From the NCBI GenBank assembly GCA_963735005.1, contig CAVTJA010000010.1:434001-498000 (forward strand): 64,000 nucleotides of DNA. The letters run 5' to 3'. Position 1 is the stretch's first letter. Each line of letters opens with the position of its first letter. The notes below the pieces were generated by a model, which made no database searches, was not told where the DNA came from, and was given only the letters and a program-made list of their open reading frames with translations. Shown one piece after another: positions 1 through 9,220 of this stretch. The DNA comes from WTKG01 sp963735005 (GTDB taxonomy: Bacteria; Actinomycetota; Actinomycetes; Actinomycetales; Demequinaceae). Position numbers and translations under genes: made by a program.

Positions 1-1
1 G

Positions 2-94
2 CCCGAGCAGATCCCGACGCTGCGCGACTTCCAGTTCGCGCAGGCGATCCCGGCGATCCGGTGGCTGCAAGCGCTCGAGCCCCGGCTCGCGTAG
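2..94 (+). CDS. C-terminal end of an unidentified protein (partial)
   Basis: An open frame enters from the left edge and stops with TAG at 92-94, giving 30 residues that end in WLQALEPRLA. The fragment is too short to assign to a family. It lies 28 bases before the permease start on the same strand, so the two could be co-transcribed. Codon use is GC-rich at third positions like the neighbours, which supports real coding. Confidence 0.45.
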   Translation, partial: PEQIPTLRDFQFAQAIPAIRWLQALEPRLA

Positions 95-122
95 CGCGGC
101 GCTCGCGGGTCAAGATAGAGCC

Positions 123-1404
123 ATGTTTCGCGTGACCGACGGCAAGCTCGGCTTCTGGCCGGTGGTCGCGATCGGCGTGGGCGGGATGGTGGGCGGCGGC
201 ATCTTCGCGGTGCTGGGCGTTGCCGTGAACCTCGCCCACGGCGGTACCCCCGTCGCGTTCGCGCTCGCCGGCGGCGTCGCGCTGCTCACCGCGTACTCCT
301 ACGCGCGCATGTCGGTCACCTACCCGAGCGAGGGCGGCACCGTCACGTTCCTCAACAAGGTCTACGGCGCCGGGCTGTTCGCTGGCACGCTCAACGTGCT
401 GCTGTGGCTGAGCTACGTGATCATGCTGTCGCTGTACTCATACGCTTTCGGCGCCTACGCCGCGACGTTCCTGCCGGATTCGGCTCAGGGCGTCGGCAAG
501 CACGTGTTCATCACGCTTGGCGTGCTGCTGATGACGGGGCTCAACCTGCTCAGCGCGAGCGCGATCGGCAAGGCCGAGACGTGGATCGTCGCGCTCAAGG
601 TCGTGATCCTGACCGTGTTCGTGGCGCTCGGCCTGGTGGGCATCGAGGGCTCCCGGCTGGCGCCCGGGCGAGTGGTCCGCGCCGCTCCAGCTCGCGGCGG
701 GCGGCATGATCATCTTCCTCGCGTACGAGGGCTTCGAGCTCATCGCCAACACCGCCAAGGACGTCCGCGACGGCGCCCGCATGCTGCCGCGCGCGTACTT
801 CACCGCGGTGGGGTTCGTGGTGGTGCTGTACGTGCTGGTGGCGATCGTGACCGTGGGGACGCTGCCCGTGGACAAGATTGTGGCCGCCGAGGACTACGCG
901 CTGGCCGAGGTCGCGCTGCCGTTCCTTGGCCAGGCGGGCTTCACCGTGATCGCGGTCGCAGCCGTGCTGTCTACGGCGTCGGCCATCAACGCCACGCTCT
1001 ATGGGTCCGCGCGGCTCAGCGCAATCATCGCCCGCGACGGCCAACTCCCCCACGCACTCGAGCGAGCGCTGTTCGGCCGGCCCATCCGCGGCCTGCTCAT
1101 CACCGCTGGCCTGACCATCGCGGTCGCGAACCTGTTCGACCTGTCAAGCATCGCGACGATGGGCAGCGGCGGGTTTCTGGTGATCTTCGCCGCGGTCAAC
1201 GCCGCGAACGCGCGTCACGCCAAAACCACCGGGAGCCGCGCGTGGGTGTCGTGGATCGGCGCCGCCGCGTGCGCCGTCGCGCTCGTCGCGTTGTCGTGGC
1301 AGACGGCCACGACGGACCCCGCCAAGCTGTGGGTGTTTGCCGCGATGCTCGCGCTCGCCATCGCGATCGAGGGCGGCTACCGCTTGTCTGGTAGGCGCCG
1401 CTAG
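123..1404 (+). pseudogene. APC-family amino acid permease, interrupted by a +1 frameshift
   Basis: Inner-membrane amino acid/polyamine transporter of the APC superfamily. The N-terminal part in one frame carries the TM1 glycine motif VGGMVGGGIF (residues 19-28) and about five membrane segments. The C-terminal part in another frame begins near LAAGGMIIFLAYEGFELIAN and continues to the stop at 1404. Removing one G from the GGG at 666-668 joins the halves as LAPGEWSAPLQLAAGG. The span is 1282 bases, one more than a multiple of three, and the repaired length of about 426 residues is normal for the family. Either a genuine frameshift mutation or a sequencing indel would explain it. Family assignment is firm; substrate is unknown. 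Confidence 0.8.
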
Positions 1405-1475
1405 CGAGCGCCGTACAACCGTTTGCGGTCCCGCGAACGTGATAGCCACAGAGAAGCAACGAAAGGATCGCGACT

Positions 1476-2033
1476 GTGGCCCGATGGAGTGACCTAGCGC
1501 AGGAGCTCTCCCAGGAGCGCTACGCGGCACTGCTCGCGTACGCGAACATGCTCACCGCTGGCGACCGCGCGGCGGCGGAGGACATCACCCACGATGCGTT
1601 CGTCCGGACGTTCGGCCGGGGCCGCAACTTCAACTCGCTCGCGCACGCGGAGTACTACGCGAAGCGGGCCATTCTGTCCGTGTTCCTCGACGAGCACCGG
1701 TCGCGCAAGCGCCGGTTCCTGCTCGCGGCCAAGGCGGCGCCCGTCGAGGTCGCGCCGTCCCACGAAGACGCAGTGGGCGCCAACGACAACCTGCGCCGCA
1801 TGCTCGCGGCGCTGACGCCCCAGGAGCGCGTCTGCGCCGTCCTGCGGTACGTGGACGACCTCACCATCGACGCGACGGCGGACCGGCTGGGCCTCGCCCC
1901 CGGCACCGTCAAGCGCTACCTTTCCAACGCCTCGGCCCGCTTGGGCGAGGCGCTCGGAATCAACCCCGACACCGAACACTCACCGCAGATCCCCGTGGTC
2001 ACCCACGGAGACCGCAACCGAAAGGACCTTTGA
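1476..2033 (+). CDS. ECF RNA polymerase sigma factor, SigE-like
   Basis: A 185-residue group 4 sigma factor that would direct RNA polymerase to a small regulon. Region 2 is seen at about residues 15-80 (AAEDITHDAF, then an arginine-rich stretch). Region 4 is a helix-turn-helix at about 115-165 (LTPQERVCAVLRYVDDLTI, then GLAPGTVKRYLSNASARL). The GTG start is preceded by AAAGGA at 1462-1467. The next gene begins one base after the stop and encodes a single-pass membrane protein, the usual place for an anti-sigma partner. The stimulus is not visible from sequence. Confidence 0.85.
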   Translation: MARWSDLAQELSQERYAALLAYANMLTAGDRAAAEDITHDAFVRTFGRGRNFNSLAHAEYYAKRAILSVFLDEHRSRKRRFLLAAKAAPVEVAPSHEDAVGANDNLRRMLAALTPQERVCAVLRYVDDLTIDATADRLGLAPGTVKRYLSNASARLGEALGINPDTEHSPQIPVVTHGDRNRKDL

Positions 2034-2034
2034 G

Positions 2035-3168
2035 ATGGATTCGCTGTCCAAGGCATTCCACGACCTCGCGACATCCGACGAGCGCAGCTTCGCCGGCACG
2101 ACGCCGAGAGACTCCGCGCTACGGAAAGCCCGCGCGGCCCGCGCCCGAACCCGCGCATTGCAGACCGCGGGTGGCGCGCTCGCCATCGGCGGACTGACCG
2201 TCACCGCGATCAACGCATGGGGCTCGCCCGGCGCAGCGGACCCCGGCGCGAGCGCGACGAACACGCCGGTGTTGAACCCCGGCACGACCGCAACCGCCCC
2301 GTCCACAGCGCCGGCCCCGGTCTCGACCACCGACGTCCGCCTCGACACCTGGGGCTACCAGAGCATCGGCGGCGAGACCCTTGCCAACTTCGACAAGGCT
2401 TTCGCGTGCGGCGGCCCCGCGCCCACCCCCACCTCCGGACGCGTGCGGGCGTCGCTCAGCAACGTGAGCATCCGGCCCTCCGCCTGGATCGTGAAGCCAC
2501 TGTCCGGGCAACCACAGCCCGTCGCGGACGCGAACGGTTACACGGCGGATGCGCTCATCGCGGACACGTCGGTCTGGACGGACAACGGCGAGGCGCTCGC
2601 TAGCGACGTTCCTGCGACGCTTGTTGTGCTGACCAAGGACGGCAAGATCGTGGCCATGGTGGCGCCGGGACGCGTCAACCCGCGCGACGACGTCAGGACG
2701 ATCCACACCCCGAACAACGGGGACACTCACGTGGTCGAGTACGGCACGCACGCGCAGATCGGCGGCGAGCCCACCACCTTCACCACCGGCTACGGCGGCT
2801 GGGGCTGCCCCACGCCGTTCGGCGAGACCCAGATCTCGGACTCGTTTGACAAGATCAGCTACCCGCCGGCGAGCGACTACCTCGCGTCGGGGGAATACCA
2901 GGCGTACGTGATCGCGCGGGTCGTCGCCAACGACAAGTCTGCGGCCGAGATCTACGTCGCCGAGCAGGGCATGGACCTGTGGCGCGACTTCGACGTGGCT
3001 GACCAAGCCGCCGCGCTCGGGTGGGCCACGTCGGAGAAGCAGATGTCGGGAGGCGATGGGACCTTCACGCACGTCATTGTCACCGTGCCGGTGCCCGATG
3101 ACTACCTGACGGACAACCCGCTCGACACCCTTGTAGTGTCTGAGCCGGTGACGATCACGATCCCCTAG
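2035..3168 (+). CDS. Membrane-anchored protein, possible anti-sigma partner of the ECF factor
   Basis: 377 residues. A basic cytoplasmic segment of about 45 residues with several arginines leads into one membrane helix (about 47-62), then a Thr/Ala/Pro-rich linker, then a large exported domain with two cysteines (in FACGGP and GWGCPTP) that could pair. The start follows the sigma-factor stop by one base, with AAAGGA at 2021-2026, so translation is probably coupled. By position it should sense an external signal or hold the sigma factor. I recognise no named anti-sigma domain, so the role is inferred from context. Confidence 0.65.
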   Translation: MDSLSKAFHDLATSDERSFAGTTPRDSALRKARAARARTRALQTAGGALAIGGLTVTAINAWGSPGAADPGASATNTPVLNPGTTATAPSTAPAPVSTTDVRLDTWGYQSIGGETLANFDKAFACGGPAPTPTSGRVRASLSNVSIRPSAWIVKPLSGQPQPVADANGYTADALIADTSVWTDNGEALASDVPATLVVLTKDGKIVAMVAPGRVNPRDDVRTIHTPNNGDTHVVEYGTHAQIGGEPTTFTTGYGGWGCPTPFGETQISDSFDKISYPPASDYLASGEYQAYVIARVVANDKSAAEIYVAEQGMDLWRDFDVADQAAALGWATSEKQMSGGDGTFTHVIVTVPVPDDYLTDNPLDTLVVSEPVTITIP

Positions 3169-3181
3169 CGGGACCGATGCT

Positions 3182-3218
3182 CGCCGTGGGTCCATCCGTC
3201 GGGGGTGGGCCCACGGCG
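3182..3218. terminator. Inverted repeat between convergent genes
   Basis: CGCCGTGGG (3182-3190) and CCCACGGCG (3210-3218) are perfect 9-bp arms around a 19-base loop. The hairpin lies just after the stop of the plus-strand membrane protein and just before the stop of the minus-strand small membrane protein, so it could terminate both. There is no T tract, as is common in high-GC actinobacteria. Confidence 0.55.
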
Positions 3219-3233
3219 CCGCTGACGCGCGAG

Positions 3234-3425
3234 CTAGTGGCGTACCGACATCACGACATAGAACGACGCGGCTGCGACGAAGACGCCGATAGCCGCGACG
3301 ACGATCCCGACGATGATCGAACCGCCTTCGCCTGCCTGAAGCGCCGCCATCGTGCTACCCGCGGGGACGATCAACGTGCCCGCGATGACGCCGCCGATGC
3401 CCGCCGTCTCTTGAAACGATCGCAT
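3234..3425 (-). CDS. Small two-helix membrane protein
   Basis: 63 residues beginning MRSFQETAG. Two hydrophobic segments are visible: about 9-25 (glycine/alanine/valine-rich) and about 33-58 (GSIIVGIVVAAIGVFVAAAS). I chose the ATG at 3423-3425 because GGGAGA sits just upstream at normal spacing; a longer reading without a ribosome site has an arginine-rich, unlikely N-terminus. No family recognised. It is convergent with the exported protein upstream and precedes nothing on its own strand. Confidence 0.5.
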   Translation of the reverse strand: MRSFQETAGIGGVIAGTLIVPAGSTMAALQAGEGGSIIVGIVVAAIGVFVAAASFYVVMSVRH

Positions 3426-3465
3426 CTTCACTCTCCCTGCGAACCTTGCGATAACCCTTATCGTC

Positions 3466-4185
3466 CTATTCGTCCACCGGGCGGTCAAGGCGGGGGGCGG
3501 CCGTTGTGACCGAGTCCACAACGCGGCCGCGCGGGCGCGCCTCGCGCAACCTCATCAGGCACACGACCGCCCCAAGCACCACGATCGCCAGGCACAGGCC
3601 AGCGACCACGTCGGTGAGGAAGTGATAGCCCAGGTACATACGGCTGAGCCCCACGAGCGCCACCACGGCCAAGCTCGTGAACGCCCACATCACAAACTCG
3701 GCGCCCTCGCGCGCTTTGCGCCACACCAGGTAGCCGGTCACAAGGATGAACGCGGCAGCTCCCGCGGTGTGCCCGGAAGGGAACGAGAAGGAGGTCTCGA
3801 GGCCGGGAATCACCTGTAGCTCCTCGGGCGGACGCGGGCGGTCCACGATCACCTTCACCAGCACCGCGAGCGCGGTGGACAGGAAGGTCGAGCCGACGAC
3901 GACAACGGGGTTGACCCACCGCCCCGTGCGCCAGATCCACACCGCCGCGCCCACAGTCACCACGATCGGTAGCACGACGGGGCCGAACGCATTGGTGATC
4001 ACCGTAAGCGCGGTCGTGAGCCACGGCGTGCGCAGGTCCGCGAGCCCGTTGAGGAGCGGGTCGTCGAGCGTCCACAGATCGTCTTGCTCGAGCACGGCGT
4101 CCACCATCAGCGCGAAGCCGATGCCGCCGATCACCATCAGCGCGACGCCGGGCCACAACGCCCGGGCCGCGCGCCTCATCGTCAT
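3466..4185 (-). CDS. PAP2-family membrane phosphatase
   Basis: 239-residue integral membrane lipid phosphatase of the type 2 phosphatidic acid phosphatase family, probably acting on phosphatidate- or undecaprenyl-pyrophosphate-like lipids on the outer face. All three catalytic motifs are present: KVIVDRPRP (KX6RP), PSGH, and SRMYLGYHFLTD (SRX5HX3D). About six membrane helices surround them. The ATG at 4183-4185 is four bases after the upstream channel gene's stop, so I prefer it to an upstream start inside that gene. The substrate cannot be read from sequence. Confidence 0.85.
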   Translation of the reverse strand: MTMRRAARALWPGVALMVIGGIGFALMVDAVLEQDDLWTLDDPLLNGLADLRTPWLTTALTVITNAFGPVVLPIVVTVGAAVWIWRTGRWVNPVVVVGSTFLSTALAVLVKVIVDRPRPPEELQVIPGLETSFSFPSGHTAGAAAFILVTGYLVWRKAREGAEFVMWAFTSLAVVALVGLSRMYLGYHFLTDVVAGLCLAIVVLGAVVCLMRLREARPRGRVVDSVTTAAPRLDRPVDE

Positions 4186-4189
4186 GCCC

Positions 4190-6055
4190 CTAGTCTTCGG
4201 CAAGCACGACCACCGAATCGCCCGGCTGGAACGCGACACGGCCCGCCTTCGCCGGGTTGACCACCACAGAGGACAACTCCTCGCCGTGCGCCGCCACGCG
4301 GTACCCGAACGCGGTCTCGCCCCGGCGCTTGGCGCCAGCGAGCACCGTGTAAAAGTCCACCTCGACGCCGGGCTTCACGTACCACTCGGCGGGGCGCAGG
4401 TAGACCTCCGCGCCGTCCGCGCCGAACAGGCCGTCGAACACGTCGGCCAGCAGCGGGTTCTCGCTGACCTGGGCCATCATCAGGCTGGTGATGTTGTCGC
4501 TGACAATGAAGTCGTCGGCGCGCGTGACCTCGGCGAGCTTGCGGTTACGGTCGTCAAGCATCTCGGAGACGACGTTGGGCGCCTTGGGGAGTTCCGAGAA
4601 GATCTCGCGCAGGTGCAACAGGGTGACAAGGGTCTTGGCGTCGGCGTCCTGCTTGTCGCGGTCGTCCCGGTAGGCGACCACGATCACGTGATCGAACGAT
4701 CCAGGCTTGACCTTGTCGAGCGCGTCGCGCTTGGCGCCGTCGGCCTCCACCACCTTGACCGTGCTGTTCTTGAGCTTGCCCATGCCCGCGACGGGGATCG
4801 CCGACATCAGCGTGACCTGGGATCCGGCCGCGACGTACTGGTCGAGCTCCGCGAGCAGCGCGGGGACGCGGCTGTTGAAGCCGATCACCAGCGTCTTCTC
4901 GGGCTTGGGTGCCGGGCTCCTGGCGGTCTGCACCGCCTTGGCGTCCGGCGTGCCGGGGCTCGACAACGCGATCGCGGAGTCGTCCTCTGCCACCAGCACC
5001 AGCTGTTCGCCCGCGGCGATCGTGCGCGTGGCGGGCGGGTTCAGGTCAACAGCGCCGTCGGCCACCACGCCCACCACGGAGCTATCCGCGAACGCAAGCT
5101 GCGCGTCGAAGTAGGTCTGGCCCACCAGCGTCGGCGCCTCGTAGAAGTAGATCTCGCAGCCGTCGAACGACAACAACTCGGAGTACACGAGCGACAGGCC
5201 GGGCTGGCGCGAAGTCTGCGCCGTGATCTGGCCGATCTTCTCGTGCGCGAGGATCCACTGCGCCTCGTCCTTGCCGACCAGCCGCGCCACGTCCACGTTG
5301 TCCTGGGTGCGGATTTGGCCGACGATGTGTAGCTTGCGTCCCGCGCGCTCCGGGTGGCCGCGCAGAGCGAGGGTGGTCTTGATGGCGCGACTGTCAGGGT
5401 CGGAGTGGTCCTCGTCGCCGAGCACGATCACGCTGCGCGCCTCGAACGGGTTGGCGAGCAGCAGGTCGTCCTGGTCCATCGGGTCGCCGGTGCGGCAAAT
5501 GACCCGCGTGCCGCGCAGGTCGGCCACCGAGTCGCGGATCGCGTCCTCCATCTCGACCTTGTCGCGGTCCGCGAGCACCACCACGGCCGCGCGCCTTTCT
5601 GACTCGTTGGCGATGGCGAGTTCGGCGATGATCGGCGCCACCTTGGAGTTCCAGCCGAGGATGACGGTGTGGCCCTTCTCGATGACGGTGGAGCGGCCCT
5701 TGCGGAGCTCCTCGACCTTCGAGTCGAACGCGCCCGAGATGATCGAGATGAGGCTAGCGACCACGAACAGGCCGCCGATGGTCACGAGCAGCATCAGCCA
5801 CCGGTACGCCCAGCCATAGTCGGCGCCGACGGCGCCGGCGTCGAGCGCGTGCATGAGGTTGAGCCACAGCGTTTCGCTCCAGCTGAGGTCGTCCGACCCC
5901 TGCGGGTAGGAGTGGGTCGCGAGCACGACGACCGCGAACACCACTATCAGCAGGATGGTGACGAGCGCGAGCAGCGCGATGAGCGCGCTCGTCCCCCGCG
6001 CCATGGCGTTGTCGAACCGATACTGGAACCGCTGCCGCAGGGTCGGCTTAGCCAT
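4190..6055 (-). CDS. DMI1/CASTOR-POLLUX-type ion channel with NAD-binding regulatory domains
   Basis: 621 residues. Two N-terminal membrane helices (about 23-48 and 84-110) flank a short pore-like region. Two long cytosolic Rossmann-like RCK domains follow; the first begins near HTVILGWNSKVAPIIAEL and the second near EKTLVIGFNSRVPALLAEL. This layout matches bacterial relatives of the plant CASTOR/POLLUX/DMI1 channels, which pass cations, often potassium or calcium. A classical potassium selectivity filter is not evident. It is probably the first gene of a two-gene unit with the PAP2 phosphatase. Confidence 0.8.
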   Translation of the reverse strand: MAKPTLRQRFQYRFDNAMARGTSALIALLALVTILLIVVFAVVVLATHSYPQGSDDLSWSETLWLNLMHALDAGAVGADYGWAYRWLMLLVTIGGLFVVASLISIISGAFDSKVEELRKGRSTVIEKGHTVILGWNSKVAPIIAELAIANESERRAAVVVLADRDKVEMEDAIRDSVADLRGTRVICRTGDPMDQDDLLLANPFEARSVIVLGDEDHSDPDSRAIKTTLALRGHPERAGRKLHIVGQIRTQDNVDVARLVGKDEAQWILAHEKIGQITAQTSRQPGLSLVYSELLSFDGCEIYFYEAPTLVGQTYFDAQLAFADSSVVGVVADGAVDLNPPATRTIAAGEQLVLVAEDDSAIALSSPGTPDAKAVQTARSPAPKPEKTLVIGFNSRVPALLAELDQYVAAGSQVTLMSAIPVAGMGKLKNSTVKVVEADGAKRDALDKVKPGSFDHVIVVAYRDDRDKQDADAKTLVTLLHLREIFSELPKAPNVVSEMLDDRNRKLAEVTRADDFIVSDNITSLMMAQVSENPLLADVFDGLFGADGAEVYLRPAEWYVKPGVEVDFYTVLAGAKRRGETAFGYRVAAHGEELSSVVVNPAKAGRVAFQPGDSVVVLAED

Positions 6056-6149
6056 GGGGGTCTCCTTTGCGCGCCATACGCGAGTAGGAAAACACTAGCG
6101 CTGGGCGGCCCCGCGCGGGGCTCAGAAAGAAAACTCGTGCGCGGTTGCT

Positions 6150-7819
6150 TCAGCCGCGCAAGTCCCGCCTCCGGAACGCCCACACGCTCGCGGCGATGAA
6201 CACCGCGGCGATCGCGGCCAGCACCCCCAGGTTGTCCCACGCGACGCCGTCGATGATCGGCCGCTGGTGAAGGTTCGCGTAGTAGTAGAACGGCGACAAC
6301 TTGGCATAGCCGCCGAGGCTCTGGCTCACGGGCAGGATCGCCGCGACGAACCAGGACGCAATCATCACGCCGGTACCGGTGCCTATCGCCACTCGCGTGC
6401 TGTCCGCTCGCCGCAGCCCGCGAACAGGGCGACCGCACCCATCGCGATCCCCAGGGCGAACATATGCAACGACGCGGCCGCCATGTCCACGTACGACATC
6501 TTCAGCCGGCCGATCAGGTTGCCCGCCGCAACGCCCACGAACGTGGCTGCGCTCACGCCGGCCACGAGGGCCGCCATCGCCACGGCCTTGTCGACCACCA
6601 CCTTGCCGCGGGTCACCGGGTTCGCCAGCAGCACGCCCATGGTCCGGGCGCGTTCCTCACCGGCGAGCGCGCGCGACGCGGCGCCGACGCCCACCACCAC
6701 CGCCGCCGCGGGCGCCATCAGCGAGAAGATCTCGCCGTGGTACCACTCGGCGGGGGTCGAGTACGTGACGTTGCCGACCATCGCGAGAATCCAGTCCGGG
6801 AAATCCGCGACAAACTGAGTGATCTGGCTCTGCGTGGGCTTGAAAATCGGGCCAAGGAGCGCGGCCATGTAGATCATGATCCCGCCCACCACCGTGAGCG
6901 TGCCCTGGCCGTCGCTGACCGCCTTCGCCGTGATCGAGGAGACCTGCGATCGGCCGGCGATCCGCTGCGCCATCGCGCCGAACCGCTCGTTGCGCTTGAG
7001 GCGATCCACGAGCGTCACCCGCGCCTCGCCCACCTTCAGGTCGCGGCTCTTCACGCCAAACGCGGCGGCCACAAACAGCACTGCCGCGGCGCCCGCGAGC
7101 AGCGCGACGTGCCCCCAGCTGGCGCCGTTCTTGATCGGGTCCGCCGCGTTGAGGTAGTACCACGGCATCAGCCGCGCCACCCACCCGAAGTGCGCCGTGT
7201 CCGCCAGCACCGGCGCGCTGAACATGGTGATGAGCAGCACTCCCGCGCCGGTCAGGTTCGCGCGCAGGGTGTCCCCCGTCCACGCGCCGACGCACAGGGT
7301 GAGCGCCCCGAAGAACAGCACCAGCGCGAGCAGGTGCGTCAGCGCCGCGACCAGGTCGATGCCGTCGAGCGACGCGCCCTGGATCGCGGCGGCGGCCCGG
7401 AACCCTGCCCACGTACCCACCACCCCCACGACGGCGATCGTCACCAGGGCGAGCGACTTCTCGACGACCAGCCGCAACCGGCTGCGCGGGTTGGCGAGCA
7501 GCACGCCAATGGTGCCCCACCTCTCCTCGCCCGCGACGGCATCAGCGCCCACGGTGATGATGATGCCCACGAGCACCACGGGCGCAAGCAGGTTCGCCAT
7601 CTCGCTCAGGATGAGCCCGGAGCCGCCAAGCTCGACCGAGATGCCCGTGATCGCGAGGAACTCCTTGGGCATCGACTCGATGAACTTGGTCGCGGTGTCG
7701 CCGATGGACGCGTACACCGCGACGCCCATCCACGACACCAGGAACAGCGAGCCCACCGCAATCAGCAGGCCGACCGCGCGCTCGCGCAGCACCTTCGCGT
7801 AGATCGACTGCAGCAGCAC
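6150..7819 (-). pseudogene. ABC-2-type exporter permease, interrupted by a frameshift
   Basis: Large double-length permease of the actinobacterial polyketide/multidrug exporter type, with two related membrane halves (about 12 helices). It starts at GTG 7817-7819, two bases after the ATPase stop. The main frame reads through ALFAGCGERTA and then hits a stop near 6383; the next frame continues as STRVAIGTGTGVMIASW to a natural C-terminus (RRRDLRG). The span of 1670 bases is one short of a multiple of three, consistent with one missing base near 6400-6425. Repaired length is about 556 residues. The partner ATPase is immediately upstream. Confidence 0.75.
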
Positions 7820-7821
7820 GG

Positions 7822-8730
7822 CTACTTGGCCGCCTTCTGCTTGCCCTTGTAGAACTTGAGGAAGATCTCGTCCAGGTCCACCTGCGTGCTCGACAGCGTC
7901 TGCACGCCCAGCGCGGTGACCGCCTTAAGCAGCGGCGCCATGGAACCCTCGTACGACACGGCTGCGTGGAGGTCGTCAACCTCCACGTCCGTCACGCCGG
8001 GGACCTTCGCAAACGCCGACGCCGCGACCGGCTTGTCGAACGTCATCGACACGCGGCGCAGGGCGCGGTCCTGGAGCTCCGTCATCTTCTCGACGGCGAT
8101 GAGCTCTCCCTCGCGGATGAAGCCGACGCGACCAGCGACGCGCTCCACCTCGCTCAGGGTGTGGCTCGACAGGAACACGGTGGCGCCCTCGCGAGTGACC
8201 TCGCGCAGCAGCGCCTGGAACTCTTGCTGCATGAGCGGGTCGAGGCCGGTGGACGGCTCGTCGAGGATGTACACCTCGGGCTTGGACATGAATGCCTGCA
8301 GCAGGCCCACCTTTTGGCGGTTACCCGACGAGTACTCGCCCACCTTGCGCGTGAGGTCCGCGTCGAAGCGCTCCGCCAGCGCGTCCACCAAGTCCCAGTC
8401 GACGCCGCCGCGCAGGTTCGCAAAGTACTTCAGTGTCTCGCGGCCGGTGAGGTTCGGGTAGAGCGCGAGGTCGCCGGGCAGGTAGCCCACGTGCTTGCGT
8501 AGCTCGACCGCGTGCTCGTGCGTGTCCTTGCCCAGGATTTTTGCGGAACCGGAGCTGGGGCGAATGAGGTCAAGGACGGAACGGATCGTCGTCGTCTTGC
8601 CTGCGCCGTTTGGTCCAAGAAAGCCAAAGACCTCGCCCGCGTCGATGCTCAGCGAGAGGCCCTTCACTGCCATGAAATTGCCGTACGACTTGGTGAGATT
8701 CGAAATCTCGATGACGGGCTCGGTGGCCAT
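7822..8730 (-). CDS. ABC transporter ATP-binding protein, drug/antibiotic exporter type
   Basis: 302 residues. Walker A GPNGAGKTT, signature YSSGNRQKVGL, Walker B VYILDEPSTGLDP and the switch histidine in SSHTLSEVE are all intact, followed by a C-terminal domain of about 80 residues seen in CcmA/DrrA-like exporters. It should power the adjacent double-length permease, which starts two bases after its stop. I chose the ATG at 8728-8730 (MATEPVIEI) because the fold begins there; the longer open frame upstream has no ABC homology and runs into the dodecin gene on the other strand. Confidence 0.9.
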   Translation of the reverse strand: MATEPVIEISNLTKSYGNFMAVKGLSLSIDAGEVFGFLGPNGAGKTTTIRSVLDLIRPSSGSAKILGKDTHEHAVELRKHVGYLPGDLALYPNLTGRETLKYFANLRGGVDWDLVDALAERFDADLTRKVGEYSSGNRQKVGLLQAFMSKPEVYILDEPSTGLDPLMQQEFQALLREVTREGATVFLSSHTLSEVERVAGRVGFIREGELIAVEKMTELQDRALRRVSMTFDKPVAASAFAKVPGVTDVEVDDLHAAVSYEGSMAPLLKAVTALGVQTLSSTQVDLDEIFLKFYKGKQKAAK

Positions 8731-8926
8731 CGCCTGCCTACTTTCTGCCGCGTCGGCGCGGCCGGACTCACTCCCAACGTACGCCCGGGGGTGAGCCGCG
8801 GGCATCGTCCCGGCGGACGATTCGGGACATCGGCATGCGGCAGGATGCGCGAGCGGTTGTCGCGCGCCAACTTCACTCCTACGGTGGGGAAGGGGCGGAC
8901 TCTCCGGCCCCGCGAGAGGAGGCACC

Positions 8927-9136
8927 ATGAGTAGCTCCGTGGCACGCATTACCGAGATCAGTGCGCGTAGCACCACCAGTTTTGACGATGCGGTCAAGGC
9001 GGGAGTGGACCGCGCCAACGCGACGCTGCGCAACGTCACCGGCGCGTGGGTGAAGGACCAGAAGATTGAAATCCGCGACGGGGCCGTCGTGGCGTACGTG
9101 GTCCACCTGAGCGTGACGTTCGTGCTGGACGACTAG
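8927..9136 (+). CDS. Dodecin-family flavin-binding protein
   Basis: 69 residues with the beta-alpha-beta-beta pattern of dodecins: a short N-terminal strand, a helix (FDDAVKAGVDRANATL), then two strands (GAWVKDQKIEI and AVVAYVVHLSVTFVLDD). Dodecins form hollow dodecamers that store FMN/FAD or riboflavin. The start ATG has GAGAGGAGG a few bases upstream. It is alone between a divergent ABC exporter and ppk1, and is separated from ppk1 by a strong inverted repeat. Confidence 0.9.
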   Translation: MSSSVARITEISARSTTSFDDAVKAGVDRANATLRNVTGAWVKDQKIEIRDGAVVAYVVHLSVTFVLDD

Positions 9137-9161
9137 GCGCGCATTCGCGCTGAGGTGAACG

Positions 9162-9205
9162 CGGGGTGGCGGCGGCACACAAATGTGGATTGGGCCGCCA
9201 CCCCG
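9162..9205 (+). terminator. 12-bp inverted repeat between dodecin and ppk1
   Basis: CGGGGTGGCGGC (9162-9173) and GCCGCCACCCCG (9194-9205) pair perfectly around a 20-base loop that contains a smaller CACA...TGTG pairing. It follows the dodecin stop by 25 bases and ends 15 bases before the ppk1 ATG. It may terminate the dodecin transcript, or act in the ppk1 leader, where no clear Shine-Dalgarno sequence is seen. Confidence 0.6.
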
Positions 9206-9220
9206 TGACACCATGGGCCC

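Noticed and set aside
3746..5332. 528-residue plus-strand frame
   Set aside because: Antisense to the DMI1-like channel and PAP2 genes; composition is typical of a shadow frame.
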